Below the pieces are notes generated by a model. It searched no databases and was not told the DNA's origin. It was given only the letters and a program-made list of their open reading frames with translations. This document shows, piece by piece, positions 1 to 8,232 of a stretch of 64,000 nucleotides of DNA. Position numbers and translations under genes: made by a program. Within the stretch, counting starts at the first letter, position 1, and each line of letters opens with the position of its first letter. This DNA is from an uncultured Anaerolineae bacterium (GTDB taxonomy: Bacteria; Chloroflexota; Anaerolineae; Anaerolineales; Villigracilaceae): the NCBI GenBank assembly GCA_903875215.1, contig CAIQVH010000031.1, positions 186,001 to 250,000 of the forward strand, in the 5' to 3' direction.

Positions 1-221
1 CTCAGGTGCCGGTCGCGTTCCTGGTAATATTCATCGAGTTTTTGGCGGAATTTGACAGGGAATGTCTCGGGGTTGACCATGACGCTGCTGGCATGCAATG
101 CATCCACAAGGGCCTGGCCGGCCCGCTGGAGATAGGGCGGCCAGGCGGAGGGAGAATAAATCAGGGTGTCCCCCAGGTCGAAGAGCACGGCCTGGATTTG
201 GCGGGGTGGGGCGTAAGACAT
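1..221 (-). CDS. HAD-superfamily hydrolase, N-terminal part (cut by window edge)
   Basis: Reading the minus strand from an ATG at 219-221 gives MSYAPPRQIQAVLFDLGDTL and about 50 more residues before the window ends. The LFDLGDTL segment is HAD motif I, with the nucleophile Asp in D-x-G-D-T. Such enzymes are usually cytosolic phosphatases or phosphonatase-like hydrolases; substrate cannot be told from this fragment. It lies 42 bp downstream of the hydroxyacid dehydrogenase on the same strand, so it is probably the distal gene of that operon. The remaining motifs (II-IV) are outside the window. Confidence 0.75.
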   Translation of the reverse strand, partial: MSYAPPRQIQAVLFDLGDTLIYSPSAWPPYLQRAGQALVDALHASSVMVNPETFPVKFRQKLDEYYQERDRHL

Positions 222-263
222 CGCTTCTAGAACTCAGTAAGGGTTAATGGATGGTTCGGTCGC

Positions 264-1286
264 TCAATAGCCTCGCTGCGGGTCGAACAGATTGTAAAGG
301 GGCAGGCCGGCCAGATAGCGGTGGATATTTTCGGAGAAAAGCAGAACGCCGCGTTCGTTGTAGTGCGGGCTGTTGCCGGAGATGTGCGGAGTGATGATCA
401 GGTTGGGCAGGGCCCAGAGCGGGCTGGAAGCAGGCAGGGGTTCCTCGGGGAAGACATCCAGCGCGGCGCCGGCCAGGTTTCCGTTTTTCAGGGCATTCAT
501 TAGCGCCGCCTGGTTGACCACTCCGCCGCGCGATACGTCGACCAGCAAGGCGCCTGGGCGCAGCGCGTTGAAGATGGATTCATCAATCAGTCCGCTGGTG
601 GATTCGGTTAAGGGGACAGTGATGATGATAAAGTCACATTCTCTAAGCATGGAACGGAGCGCGCGGGCCGGGTACAGCCGGTAAACCAGGTCGCCATCCG
701 GGTCGCCGAGGTTTTCGGGGGTGTAGCCCGTATCGGCGGGGTGCATGGCGTCGCGTTTGGTGGCCAGTACGTTGACACCGAACGGCTGCAGAAGGCGCGC
801 CACCTGGCGTCCGATGCTGCCGTAGCCGACGATGCCGGCGGTTTTTCCGCGCAGTTCAACAGGGGAGAAGCGCTCAAAGCGGTCTTTGGGCCATTCGGCT
901 TTTTTTTGGGAGGCCAGCACGGCTGGCAGGCGGTGGCTGAGTGCCAGAAGCATGGCGAGGATGTGTTCTCCCACCTGCGATGCGGCTGCACCGCTCAGGG
1001 TGGTGATTGAAAGCCCGCTTTTATTGAGGAGCGGTTCTTCGAGAAAGCGGTCTATCCCGGCGAAGTGGAACTGGACCCACTTCAGCGCTGGCACCTGGGA
1101 GGGTTCCGGCAGGATATAGGCGGTGTAGAGGATTTCGGTGCGCGCCCAGGTTTCTGCGGGGATGTCGATGGCGCGGGCGGCTGGAATGGCAGTGATGTTG
1201 ATGCGTGGTGATATTCCACGCAGCTGGTTGAGCAGGGAGTCGTTCAGGGCAAGCGTTATCAGGACTTCGATGGGAGCAGAGGTCAT
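264..1286 (-). CDS. D-isomer-specific 2-hydroxyacid dehydrogenase
   Basis: 340 residues, the normal size of the family. It catalyses NAD(P)-dependent interconversion of a 2-keto acid and a D-2-hydroxy acid in the cytosol. Visible features are the Rossmann motif GYGSIG (about residue 154), the catalytic Arg in SRGGVV (about 255), the Glu in EEPLP (about 281) and the His in TPHISG (about 299). The exact substrate (glyoxylate, hydroxypyruvate, phosphoglycerate) cannot be read from the motifs. There is no ACT or SerA C-terminal domain, so it is not a standard SerA. The ATG lies 3 bp after the stop of the CPBP gene, with no clear Shine-Dalgarno of its own, suggesting translational coupling. Confidence 0.9.
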   Translation of the reverse strand: MTSAPIEVLITLALNDSLLNQLRGISPRINITAIPAARAIDIPAETWARTEILYTAYILPEPSQVPALKWVQFHFAGIDRFLEEPLLNKSGLSITTLSGAAASQVGEHILAMLLALSHRLPAVLASQKKAEWPKDRFERFSPVELRGKTAGIVGYGSIGRQVARLLQPFGVNVLATKRDAMHPADTGYTPENLGDPDGDLVYRLYPARALRSMLRECDFIIITVPLTESTSGLIDESIFNALRPGALLVDVSRGGVVNQAALMNALKNGNLAGAALDVFPEEPLPASSPLWALPNLIITPHISGNSPHYNERGVLLFSENIHRYLAGLPLYNLFDPQRGY

Positions 1287-1289
1287 TGA

Positions 1290-2201
1290 TTATTCGATGG
1301 CAGTGAGCGGGTCGCGTCCGCGGGTGTAGAGATAGATCAGCACGGCGCCGAGCAGTAGGGCGGGTAGGACGATCAGACCGGCTTCCGGGCCAAAATCACC
1401 GCCAGTCCATAAGGCCGGGCCGCTGACGGTGATGCGAGCCAGATGGAAAGTGCTGATTCCGCTGACCGGGAATCCGAAAATGGGGCCTTCGAAAAAATTC
1501 CAGCCGATGTGCAGACCGATCGATAGCCAGAGTTGCCGGGTGCGCAGCAGGCCCAGAGCCAGGAAAAGCCCGGCAAAGAAAATCCCCGCCGCCCCGATCC
1601 AGGTGGCGTTGGGGTTGCCCAGGTGCAACAGGCCAAAAACGGACGAGGAGAGAATCACGCCCCAGGGCAGGCTGGTGCCGCTGGCCAGGGTTTGGAGATG
1701 GTAACCGCGTGAGAGTAACTCCTCATTCCAGCCGACGAAAATAAAAATACTGAAAGCGATCAGAAGCTCGAGCGCCAGGGTGCTCGCCGAGAGGGATTCC
1801 CAGGCGAATTCTTTGATCGTCAGCCACCCGAAGGCTTTTTCCGCAAAAAAAATCAACCCCATCAGCACAGCTGGGATCAGAATCCCCACCAGCAGGTCTG
1901 GCAGGGTATGGCGGGAGACCCTGAGGCCCAGGCTGACAAAAGAGCGGCGATCGAAAAAGCGGCGCGCCACCCAGATACTCCCGCCAATCACCAGCAGTTC
2001 GATCAGCTGGCTGAAAACCATGGAATTATCAAGAGCGGGAATCCCACTCGCGAAGACGTAACTCAACCAACCAGCCAGCGTTGCAATGAGAATCATCATC
2101 AAGGTTTGCAGCAGCAGCCGCCAGCCGGCGCGTAGGCGCGGTTCAGAAGACGAGAGAAACAGTCGGGCAAAGAAGTTACGTTTCGGGGTAGAATTTGTCA
2201 T
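1290..2201 (-). CDS. CPBP-family intramembrane metalloprotease
   Basis: A 303-residue multi-spanning membrane protein of the CAAX/Abi (CPBP) family. The signature EE-x3-R appears as NEELLSR, followed by the second motif around HLGNPN and a later conserved His in GLHIGWN. Known members are glutamic-type intramembrane proteases of the Rce1 fold; bacterial substrates are mostly unknown. The longest frame starts at 2210, but AGGAG would then touch the ATG directly. The ATG three codons on (2201) has AGGAG with 9-nt spacing, so I chose it. It sits between the CoA-transferase B gene and the hydroxyacid dehydrogenase on one strand. Confidence 0.85.
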   Translation of the reverse strand: MTNSTPKRNFFARLFLSSSEPRLRAGWRLLLQTLMMILIATLAGWLSYVFASGIPALDNSMVFSQLIELLVIGGSIWVARRFFDRRSFVSLGLRVSRHTLPDLLVGILIPAVLMGLIFFAEKAFGWLTIKEFAWESLSASTLALELLIAFSIFIFVGWNEELLSRGYHLQTLASGTSLPWGVILSSSVFGLLHLGNPNATWIGAAGIFFAGLFLALGLLRTRQLWLSIGLHIGWNFFEGPIFGFPVSGISTFHLARITVSGPALWTGGDFGPEAGLIVLPALLLGAVLIYLYTRGRDPLTAIE

Positions 2202-2278
2202 CCAGATCATCTCCTGATTGGATTTTACTCTTCAAAGACAGAACTGTGTATACAACCCGGCTGGGAAAGACAGGGAAT

Positions 2279-3058
2279 TCATCCCGCGCCTTTGAGATAA
2301 ATCCCGGTCGGGTCCAGTTCTTCATGCAGGATTTTTAACTCGCGAGCGGAGATGGGTTCCGTTATAGAGAGATGTTCCGCCACTTTGAGCGGCCAGCCGG
2401 TATTCTCTTTGGCCATTTCGAAGGTTTTTCCGGGGTGCAGGGCGGTCAGCATTAGCTCACCACTTTCATCCGGCTCCATGAACCCCAGGTCTGTTACCAC
2501 ACCGACCGGGCCTTTACCGCGCAGCCCGGCTTTTTGTCGTCCACCTGCGCCGTCCAGGTAACCGGCTGAAGTCAGGAAATCCACTTTATCGGGAAAGCGC
2601 CGCTTCTGGTGCGGGGTCATGATGTAGCAGCGGTTGGCCCAGGCGGCAATCTCTTGCGCCCCGCCGGAACCGGGCAGCCGGACTTTGGGATGTTCGTAAT
2701 CTGTGCCGACAATGGTGGCATTGATGTTTCCGTAGCGGTCAATCTGCGCGCCGCCCAGGAAGCCAACATCGACATTGCCGCGCTGGAGATAGTTGGAAAA
2801 AATATCGTACATGCTGACGACTGAGAGCGCGCCGCTGACCAGTGTTGGGTCGCCGATGGAGAGCGGCAGGCGTTGCGGCTCGGCGCCAATCACCCCGGCT
2901 TCATAGATCATCACCAGATTGGGGGCATGCGTCCGTTTGGCGAGGTTGCAGGCCAGGTTGGGCTGGCCGACGCCGACGAAGACCACATCGCCATCTTTGA
3001 GCAGTCGAGCGGCATTGACAATCATCAGTTCGGCAGAGGAAAAAGTTGATTCTGTCAT
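2279..3058 (-). CDS. CoA-transferase family I, subunit B (GctB/IpdB-like)
   Basis: 259 residues. The sequence matches the beta subunit of family I CoA-transferases: a glycine-rich start (DVVFVGVGQPN), the YEAG-V-IGAEP segment where transferases carry the catalytic Glu, and the conserved GGAQID and GSGGAQEIA stretches. Its partner is the subunit A gene at 3993-4895. Related pairs include glutaconate CoA-transferase and the IpdAB hydrolases of steroid-ring breakdown, so both transferase and ring-opening hydrolase roles are possible. The ATG overlaps the stop of the alpha/beta hydrolase (ATGA-type overlap) and has AAGGAG upstream, so the three genes are co-translated. Confidence 0.85.
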   Translation of the reverse strand: MTESTFSSAELMIVNAARLLKDGDVVFVGVGQPNLACNLAKRTHAPNLVMIYEAGVIGAEPQRLPLSIGDPTLVSGALSVVSMYDIFSNYLQRGNVDVGFLGGAQIDRYGNINATIVGTDYEHPKVRLPGSGGAQEIAAWANRCYIMTPHQKRRFPDKVDFLTSAGYLDGAGGRQKAGLRGKGPVGVVTDLGFMEPDESGELMLTALHPGKTFEMAKENTGWPLKVAEHLSITEPISARELKILHEELDPTGIYLKGAG

Positions 3059-3903
3059 TTGTTCTCCTTCAAGGCGGCCAGGAAGGCCAGCAAGGTTGCG
3101 CAGGTTTCTGTGGGTCTTTCAAGCGGCACCAGGTGGGTGGCTTTTTCCAGGCTGACAATTTGAGTGGCCGGGCGGATTTTCTCCACACGCCGGGCGGCGG
3201 CAGGCAGGAAAGTATCGGTTTCGGCACCGCGGATGATCAGGATGGGCAGTTTCAGCTTCGGCAGGTTCCACCATAAGTCCAGGTCACGCCAGACGCCAGT
3301 GTAATAAATTCGGGCTTCCCACTCCGGGGAGTAGGACAGTTCGTAGCCGCCCTCGGGGCGGGGCTGGCTGATGCCGTTGACGTACGTTTGTAGTTGTTCG
3401 TTGCTGAGATAGCGGAAGATGTGGCGGCGGCGGTAGCCCTTGTAGAGGGTTTCGAGATTGTCGAAGGTGCGGCGGCGTTTGCCGGCTGCGGCAATTAGCG
3501 GGTGCAGGCGTTTGGCCAGCCCGAGAGCTTTGATCAGGTTGTAAGAGGCGATGAAGCCGGGCGGAAAAAGCACGGGGTCAATCAGCACCAGGGCTGAAAA
3601 TCTTTCCGGCTCGCGCAGGGCGGCGCGCAGGGTGACAATCGCTCCGAGCGAATGCCCGACACCGATCACGGGCGGGTAGTTTTGTTCCCGGAAAAAGAGC
3701 AGCAGGTCTTCGCTGAGAGGGTGCCAGGCGCCAATCTCAGCCGGCCGCGACATGGGCCAGAGCGGGCGCAGATGCATGGCGCTGACGTGAAAGTGCGCGG
3801 CGAATTGCTCCATCAGCGGCAGATAACAGGCTGGTGGGTAGCCGTTGGCATGCAGGAAGTGAAGTTGCGGCCCGTTGCCGCCAAAGTCAGTGAATGGGAT
3901 CAT
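3055..3903 (-). CDS. alpha/beta-fold hydrolase
   Basis: 282 residues of an alpha/beta hydrolase. The nucleophile elbow is GHSLGA (about residue 108), an HG-like oxyanion region is replaced by LHANGYPP near residue 17, and a late Asp (AETDTF) and His (ATHLVP) complete a plausible Ser-Asp-His triad. Such proteins hydrolyse esters, thioesters or C-C bonds. Its position between the A and B subunits of a CoA-transferase, overlapping subunit B by 4 bp, suggests that it processes a substrate or product of the same acyl-CoA pathway. That link is inference. Confidence 0.82.
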   Translation of the reverse strand: MIPFTDFGGNGPQLHFLHANGYPPACYLPLMEQFAAHFHVSAMHLRPLWPMSRPAEIGAWHPLSEDLLLFFREQNYPPVIGVGHSLGAIVTLRAALREPERFSALVLIDPVLFPPGFIASYNLIKALGLAKRLHPLIAAAGKRRRTFDNLETLYKGYRRRHIFRYLSNEQLQTYVNGISQPRPEGGYELSYSPEWEARIYYTGVWRDLDLWWNLPKLKLPILIIRGAETDTFLPAAARRVEKIRPATQIVSLEKATHLVPLERPTETCATLLAFLAALKENK

Positions 3904-3926
3904 CCGGTTTTATCAGTGAAAATTTG

Positions 3927-3974
3927 GAGTCGAAAGTCTCCAGACTTTCGACTCTTCAACGTCAGGAGACGTTG
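3927..3974. repeat. Tandem hairpins: 13-bp perfect palindrome plus 7-bp palindrome
   Basis: Between the hydrolase and CoA-transferase A, GAGTCGAAAGTCT (3927-3939) pairs perfectly with AGACTTTCGACTC (3942-3954) over a 2-nt loop. CAACGTC (57-63) then pairs with GACGTTG (68-74). There is no T-tract, so it is not a classic terminator. The arm wording (AAAGTC/GAAAGTC units) resembles the repeat at 24775-24847. Confidence 0.75.
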
Positions 3975-3992
3975 GAGGCCAGAAGCCGCGGA

Positions 3993-4895
3993 TTAATACT
4001 TCCCGTAATTGACCGGCTCGCTCAGCAGCGGCGCGACTTTGAGCTTTTTCTGTTTCTCCGCGCCTAGTTTGGCCCAATAGGCTTCGCGATCGGTGACACC
4101 GTAGACCCATTCCTCGAGATACTGCTGGGTCAGTGCCGGGTCGGCGGAGATTTTGTCCCAATCCAGGTAGAACTCGTTGTCGCGGTCGTAATAGCCCTGG
4201 GCGTAGCTGGGATGCGCGGCGTGTGGTACATGACAGACGGCACTGACGATGAAGCCGGGGATCATCGTCCGGTTTGGGTCGGAGCGGATGACGCTCTCGT
4301 CGACGATTTCTTCAGCGGTCAGGATGACCTTTTTTGCGGCGAATGCAACTTCCTTCTGCTCCCCGACGATGCCCCATAAATGCGCGTTGCCCTGCGCGTC
4401 GGCGCGCTGGACGTGGACAATGGCCACATCCGGGTTGAGCGCCGGGACGGTGATGACTTCGACGCCCGAATATGGATCGGTAACGCGTTTAATCAGTGGG
4501 TTGTTGCGCTCCAGGTCGGTGGCGCCGGTCTGGTTCATTGGCAGGAAAGGCAGGCCGCTGGCGCCGGCTTGTAGGCGCGTGATCATGCCGAAGTGGGAAT
4601 ACTCTTCCCATTCGAGCTGGCCTTTTTCGATGGCGGTGCGTACAATGCGCAAACTGCCGACGCCGGGGTTGCCCATGTAGCTGAAAATCACCTTTTTGGC
4701 GCAGCCAGCCGCCACCAGCTGGTCATAGATCAGATCAGGCGTGGCGCGGGCCAGGGTCAGGTTTTTCCGTCCCTGCCGGATGATCTCATGCCCGGCTGCG
4801 AAGGGAATCAGGTGGGTGAACCCGGCGGCATAGACGGTATCGCCGTCGCTGACAAATTTTCCGATCGCGTTTTTCAGGGAGAGCAATTTTGCCAT
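3993..4895 (-). CDS. CoA-transferase family I, subunit A (GctA/IpdA-like)
   Basis: 300 residues, typical for the alpha subunit of glutaconate-type CoA-transferases and IpdA. Characteristic segments are the opening VSDGDTVYAAGFTH, the middle FSYMGNPGVGS and the later DVAIVHVQRADAQGNAHLWG. It forms a heteromer with the subunit B product encoded at 2279-3058. The gene precedes the alpha/beta hydrolase and subunit B on the minus strand, separated by a 90-bp spacer that holds a double hairpin. A GAAAGG element lies upstream of the ATG. Pathway is undefined; a short-chain or dicarboxylic acyl-CoA is likely. Confidence 0.85.
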   Translation of the reverse strand: MAKLLSLKNAIGKFVSDGDTVYAAGFTHLIPFAAGHEIIRQGRKNLTLARATPDLIYDQLVAAGCAKKVIFSYMGNPGVGSLRIVRTAIEKGQLEWEEYSHFGMITRLQAGASGLPFLPMNQTGATDLERNNPLIKRVTDPYSGVEVITVPALNPDVAIVHVQRADAQGNAHLWGIVGEQKEVAFAAKKVILTAEEIVDESVIRSDPNRTMIPGFIVSAVCHVPHAAHPSYAQGYYDRDNEFYLDWDKISADPALTQQYLEEWVYGVTDREAYWAKLGAEKQKKLKVAPLLSEPVNYGKY

Positions 4896-4925
4896 AAGAA
4901 TGCCTTTCGTTTTCTGGCGGTGAGG

Positions 4926-5504
4926 TTATTTTTTCTTTTGAGCGGCTTTTTCTTTTTGGGCAGCCTCGCGCCGTGCTTTGGCTTCGCGTCGTTTTTGTGC
5001 CCATTTGCGCAGGCCTTCGAAGCGGTTGCTGGTTTTGGCGGGCGGCGCAGTCATGCGGCGCAGAATCAGCCCGAGGGTGATTCCGATGGTGCCGAAGCAG
5101 AACAGGCTGAAATAAGAAATGGATTGGTCGCGCGCTACCAGCACTTCGGGAGGCACCAGAGTGGGTGTGGGCAGGTTGAGCAGCCGGGCCTGTTGGGCGC
5201 CTGCGTCGCGGGTTTGCAGGGACTGGACGCCGAAGATGACATAGTCTTGTGTGGCGCGCAGATTTTCCACCGGGACGAGTGTGGGGCTGGGTTGGTTGAG
5301 CGCCAGCGCCAGGGCAGCGCCTGCCTCACGGGTGGCGAGGGCGACACCCGCCAGGGCGGTATTTTGCAGATTTTTCTGCTGCATCTCGTTCGAACGGGAA
5401 ATATCCGACGAGATGAAAAGCAGGACCGCAAATAAACCGGTCAAGATGAAAAAGGTACCGATTCGACCAATAAATTCCTTGCGCTCTGAGAATTCTTCAC
5501 CCAT
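4926..5504 (-). CDS. Unrecognised two-pass membrane protein with lysine-rich tail
   Basis: 192 residues, family not recognised. A membrane helix lies near residues 16-33 (FFILTGLFAVLLFISSD) and another near 132-150 (LFCFGTIGITLGLIL). The segment between them would lie outside the membrane and contains two copies of a proline-rich motif: NQPSPTLVP (about 69) and NLPTPTLVP (about 109), each preceded by an Ala/Leu-rich stretch. The last 40 residues are strongly basic (KRREAKARREAAQ and following). It sits 30 bp upstream of CoA-transferase A on the same strand and may be in that operon. Confidence 0.65.
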   Translation of the reverse strand: MGEEFSERKEFIGRIGTFFILTGLFAVLLFISSDISRSNEMQQKNLQNTALAGVALATREAGAALALALNQPSPTLVPVENLRATQDYVIFGVQSLQTRDAGAQQARLLNLPTPTLVPPEVLVARDQSISYFSLFCFGTIGITLGLILRRMTAPPAKTSNRFEGLRKWAQKRREAKARREAAQKEKAAQKKK

Positions 5505-5559
5505 GGCTGCCTCGGCAGGCGGCGCTGAGGGGTGGTGCTATAGCGCCGCGCTGGTGAAA

Positions 5560-5597
5560 AATGACGAGTGACAAGGCAATTCCTGTCACTCGTCATT
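5560..5597. repeat. 16-bp palindromic repeat
   Basis: AATGACGAGTGACAAGG (5560-5576) pairs with CCTGTCACTCGTCATT (5582-5597) over a 5-nt loop, with a single bulged A. The arm is itself a stutter of GAC/GAGTGAC units. It lies between P5C dehydrogenase and the membrane protein gene. No T-run follows on either strand. Confidence 0.75.
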
Positions 5598-5621
5598 GGT
5601 TTAGTGGTGATTGGGCATGAC

Positions 5622-7202
5622 TTACTTCGGTTTGACGAGCGTGCGAATCTGCTCGTGCAGGTAGAGCTGGACGTAGTAGTAGCCGCCGGCATTCTTGCCG
5701 CTCGAGCCGGAGCCTTTCCAGCCGCCGAAGGGTTGGAAGCCAGGCCAGGCGCCGGTGGTCGCGCCCTGCGGGCGGTTGGCGTAGGTGACGCCGGCTTCGA
5801 TGCGGTCGAAGAAGTATTCGACCTCTTCGTCGCTGCCGTAGACGCCCGCCGTCAGGCCGTAATCGACATCGTTGGCCATGTCCATGGCTTCTTCCATGGT
5901 TTTGAACTTGCCGATGGTGGTGATGGGCAGGAACATTTCGTACTTCCACAGGCGGTGGCTGTAGGGCAGGTCAACGGCCAGGGTGGGCTGGCAGAAGTAG
6001 CCCTTGGCCATCTCGCCGTCGGTGATGATGCTGCCGCCGGTCAGGAATTTGCCGCCGCCAGCGACGATTTCTTTGCAGAAATCATGGAAGTCCTGGTAGC
6101 TGGATTTGTTGACGACCGGGCCGAGGAAGACTTTGCGATCGGTGGGGTCGCCGATGGCGAGTTTTTCGGTCAGTTCTTTGAGTTTGGCGACCAGTTCGTC
6201 GTAAACTTCTTCCTGCACATAGACGCGGCTGGCGGCGGAGCATTTCTGGCCCTGCAAGCCAAAGGCCGAGCGGATGATGCCGGCGGCGGCGTCTTCGAGG
6301 TTGGCGTTTTTGGTGACGATGGCCGGGTTTTTTCCGCCCAGTTCGAGCACCATCGGGCGCACGAATTTGCCGTTGGCGTAATCGCGGAACATCTTCATGC
6401 CGACATCATACGAGCCGGTGAAGGTGACGCCGTCGACTTCGGGGCTGTTGACCAGCGCCGCGCCGATGGTGCGTCCGGGGCCGGTGACGAAGTTAGCCAC
6501 GCCATCCGGCAGACCAGCATCGCGGAAGCATTCGGCCAGCAGGCGGACGATGAAGGGCGTATCGGTGGCGGGTTTCATCACGATGGTGTTGCCGGCCACG
6601 AGCGCCGCCCCGGCAGGGCCGCCGGTAAGCGCAAACGGGAAGTTGAATGGGCTGACGACCAGCCAGACGCCGTAGGGGCGCAGCACGCTGATGTTGGTGG
6701 CGGTATGGCTGGGCAGCGGGTCGACACCCATCGGCTTGACGAAGCCTTCGTTCTGTTCCATCATCTCGCACGAGTAGCGGATCAGGTCGGCAGTTTCGGC
6801 CACATCGCCGAGCGATTCCATGCGGTTTTTACCGACTTCCATGGCCATGGCCGCGCCGAGGGTGTACAGGCGCTCGTCGATGAGATCCGCCACACGGCGC
6901 AGCAGGCGCACACGTTCCTGCCAGGGGGTGTGGCTCCAGCCGTGGAAGGCTTTACGGGCAGCGGCCAGCGCCATTTCGGCGTGCTTTTCGTTGCCTTTTT
7001 GCATCACGGCCAGTTTCCAGGTCGTATTGATTGGGGAGTAGTCATCAAACTTTTCATCGGCGAATACGTCTTTGTTGTTGATGATCATGGCGTATTCTTT
7101 GCCTAGGTTGGCTTTTAGCGCGGCGATTGCCGAGTCAAAACCAGTATGAAGTTCTTCCGGCGGATTGTACATGGTGCCGTAAGTGAGTTTGAAACCTGCC
7201 AT
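5622..7202 (-). CDS. pruA: L-glutamate gamma-semialdehyde (1-pyrroline-5-carboxylate) dehydrogenase
   Basis: 526 residues, matching the roughly 515-residue RocA/PruA type. It oxidises glutamate semialdehyde to glutamate with NAD in proline and arginine breakdown, in the cytosol. Visible motifs are the NAD-fold FTGSYDVG (about 251), the general base Glu in MVLELGGKNP (about 280) and the nucleophile Cys in GLQGQKCSAASR (about 315). The C-terminal PFGGWKGSGSSGK is typical of the family. GGAGG precedes the ATG, and a strong promoter lies about 100 bp upstream. No proline dehydrogenase gene is present nearby. Confidence 0.93.
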   Translation of the reverse strand: MAGFKLTYGTMYNPPEELHTGFDSAIAALKANLGKEYAMIINNKDVFADEKFDDYSPINTTWKLAVMQKGNEKHAEMALAAARKAFHGWSHTPWQERVRLLRRVADLIDERLYTLGAAMAMEVGKNRMESLGDVAETADLIRYSCEMMEQNEGFVKPMGVDPLPSHTATNISVLRPYGVWLVVSPFNFPFALTGGPAGAALVAGNTIVMKPATDTPFIVRLLAECFRDAGLPDGVANFVTGPGRTIGAALVNSPEVDGVTFTGSYDVGMKMFRDYANGKFVRPMVLELGGKNPAIVTKNANLEDAAAGIIRSAFGLQGQKCSAASRVYVQEEVYDELVAKLKELTEKLAIGDPTDRKVFLGPVVNKSSYQDFHDFCKEIVAGGGKFLTGGSIITDGEMAKGYFCQPTLAVDLPYSHRLWKYEMFLPITTIGKFKTMEEAMDMANDVDYGLTAGVYGSDEEVEYFFDRIEAGVTYANRPQGATTGAWPGFQPFGGWKGSGSSGKNAGGYYYVQLYLHEQIRTLVKPK

Positions 7203-7299
7203 TCTAGAGCCTCCTGAATTTGGTTATGGGATATGTGCTGGTCTGAATGGGAAATTAAGCCTGAGTCCAACCGGACCGAGTGACGCGTTGGACAAATAT

Positions 7300-7328
7300 A
7301 GTATAGCGTAGGATTTGAGGCTAGTCAA
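7300..7328 (-). promoter_or_regulatory. Sigma-70-type promoter for P5C dehydrogenase
   Basis: On the minus strand TTGACT (7323-7328) and TATACT (7300-7305) are separated by exactly 17 nt. Each hexamer has one mismatch to consensus. It faces the pruA gene, with a leader of about 90 nt. Confidence 0.7.
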
Positions 7329-7361
7329 AGCATGACCTATATATAAATTGGGTGATTGATG

Positions 7362-8192
7362 TCACAACTCGCTGGCGATTTTTGCGCCTGGCTGAACGGG
7401 TGGGTAGGCTTGCATATAGGTATCGTACTCTCCGAGCAAGCGAAAAACCAGACCGAGGATTCCTCTTCGCATTTGCATCCCACCCTGGGAGGCATGACAG
7501 GCACTGGCAAGCGTTTTTTGTTCGCTGACAGACTTGTAATTGATGCGCGCGTGCGTGGGAAAATCGACCTCAGCCAGCGATGCCAGGTCGATATCTTTGT
7601 TGCGCCCCCATTTGGCCGGGTCGCCGCCAAACAGGCGGATCAACTTCACGGCAATTTTTAAGAATCCGCGCGGAATGGTGTGGAAGTAGAGCCGTGCCGG
7701 CTGGAACGGTTCCCCGGCTTCGGGCAGGTAGTTTGCGTCGGAGGCTTTTTCGAAAGCCAGGACGGTTGCTTTGTGGATGTGGATATGGTCGGGGTGCCGG
7801 TAGCCGCCAATCGGGTCGAAAGTTACAACCACTTCGGGTTTCAGGGCGCGCAGATGCCTGAGTACATCTGCTGCGACGGTTTCCAGCGGCTGGGCAATAT
7901 GGGCGCGCGGGTGGGTGTTGTCGGCAGAGCCGGCCATGCCGGAATCGCGGTAATTGAGAAAGATGATCCCCTGCAGGCCGAGGTGCCCGGCGGCGCAGCG
8001 CAACTCGCTTTCGCGCAGGTCTGCAATACTGGCATGGCCTTGCAGATGCTCGGGATCTACGGTGCCGGCTTCGCCGCGGGTGGCGCAGATCAGGTAAACC
8101 TGCCAGCCCTGGCGGGCATACAGGGCGAGTGTGCCGCCCATGCCAAAGGATTCGTCATCGGGGTGGGCAAGGACTGCCAAGAGAGTTTTCAA
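7362..8192 (-). CDS. PIG-L / LmbE-family deacetylase
   Basis: 276 residues. The zinc-binding motif AHPDDESFGMGG is at residues 9-20, and a second metal site, HPDHIHIH, is near residue 132. Family members remove an N-acetyl group from GlcNAc-containing lipids, mycothiol or bacillithiol precursors. A thiol-synthesis role is possible, but no BshA/MshA-type glycosyltransferase is adjacent. The ATG follows CAGGAG by a few bases. The gene is transcribed after the histidine kinase at 8233-9723 with a 40-bp gap. Confidence 0.88.
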   Translation of the reverse strand: MKTLLAVLAHPDDESFGMGGTLALYARQGWQVYLICATRGEAGTVDPEHLQGHASIADLRESELRCAAGHLGLQGIIFLNYRDSGMAGSADNTHPRAHIAQPLETVAADVLRHLRALKPEVVVTFDPIGGYRHPDHIHIHKATVLAFEKASDANYLPEAGEPFQPARLYFHTIPRGFLKIAVKLIRLFGGDPAKWGRNKDIDLASLAEVDFPTHARINYKSVSEQKTLASACHASQGGMQMRRGILGLVFRLLGEYDTYMQAYPPVQPGAKIASEL

Positions 8193-8232
8193 TGTAAGCT
8201 CCTGTTAATAGGGTTGTTCAGCCAGTTGTTGA

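Noticed and set aside
3927-3974. Double hairpin as a CRISPR-like repeat or a terminator.
   Set aside because: No regular spacing or repeated spacers, and no T-run on either strand. Kept as a palindromic repeat.
5622-7106. A 512-codon open frame on the plus strand opposite pruA.
   Set aside because: It mirrors the codons of a clear P5C dehydrogenase and is rich in Gly/Ala/Val/His, typical of an antisense shadow in GC-rich DNA.
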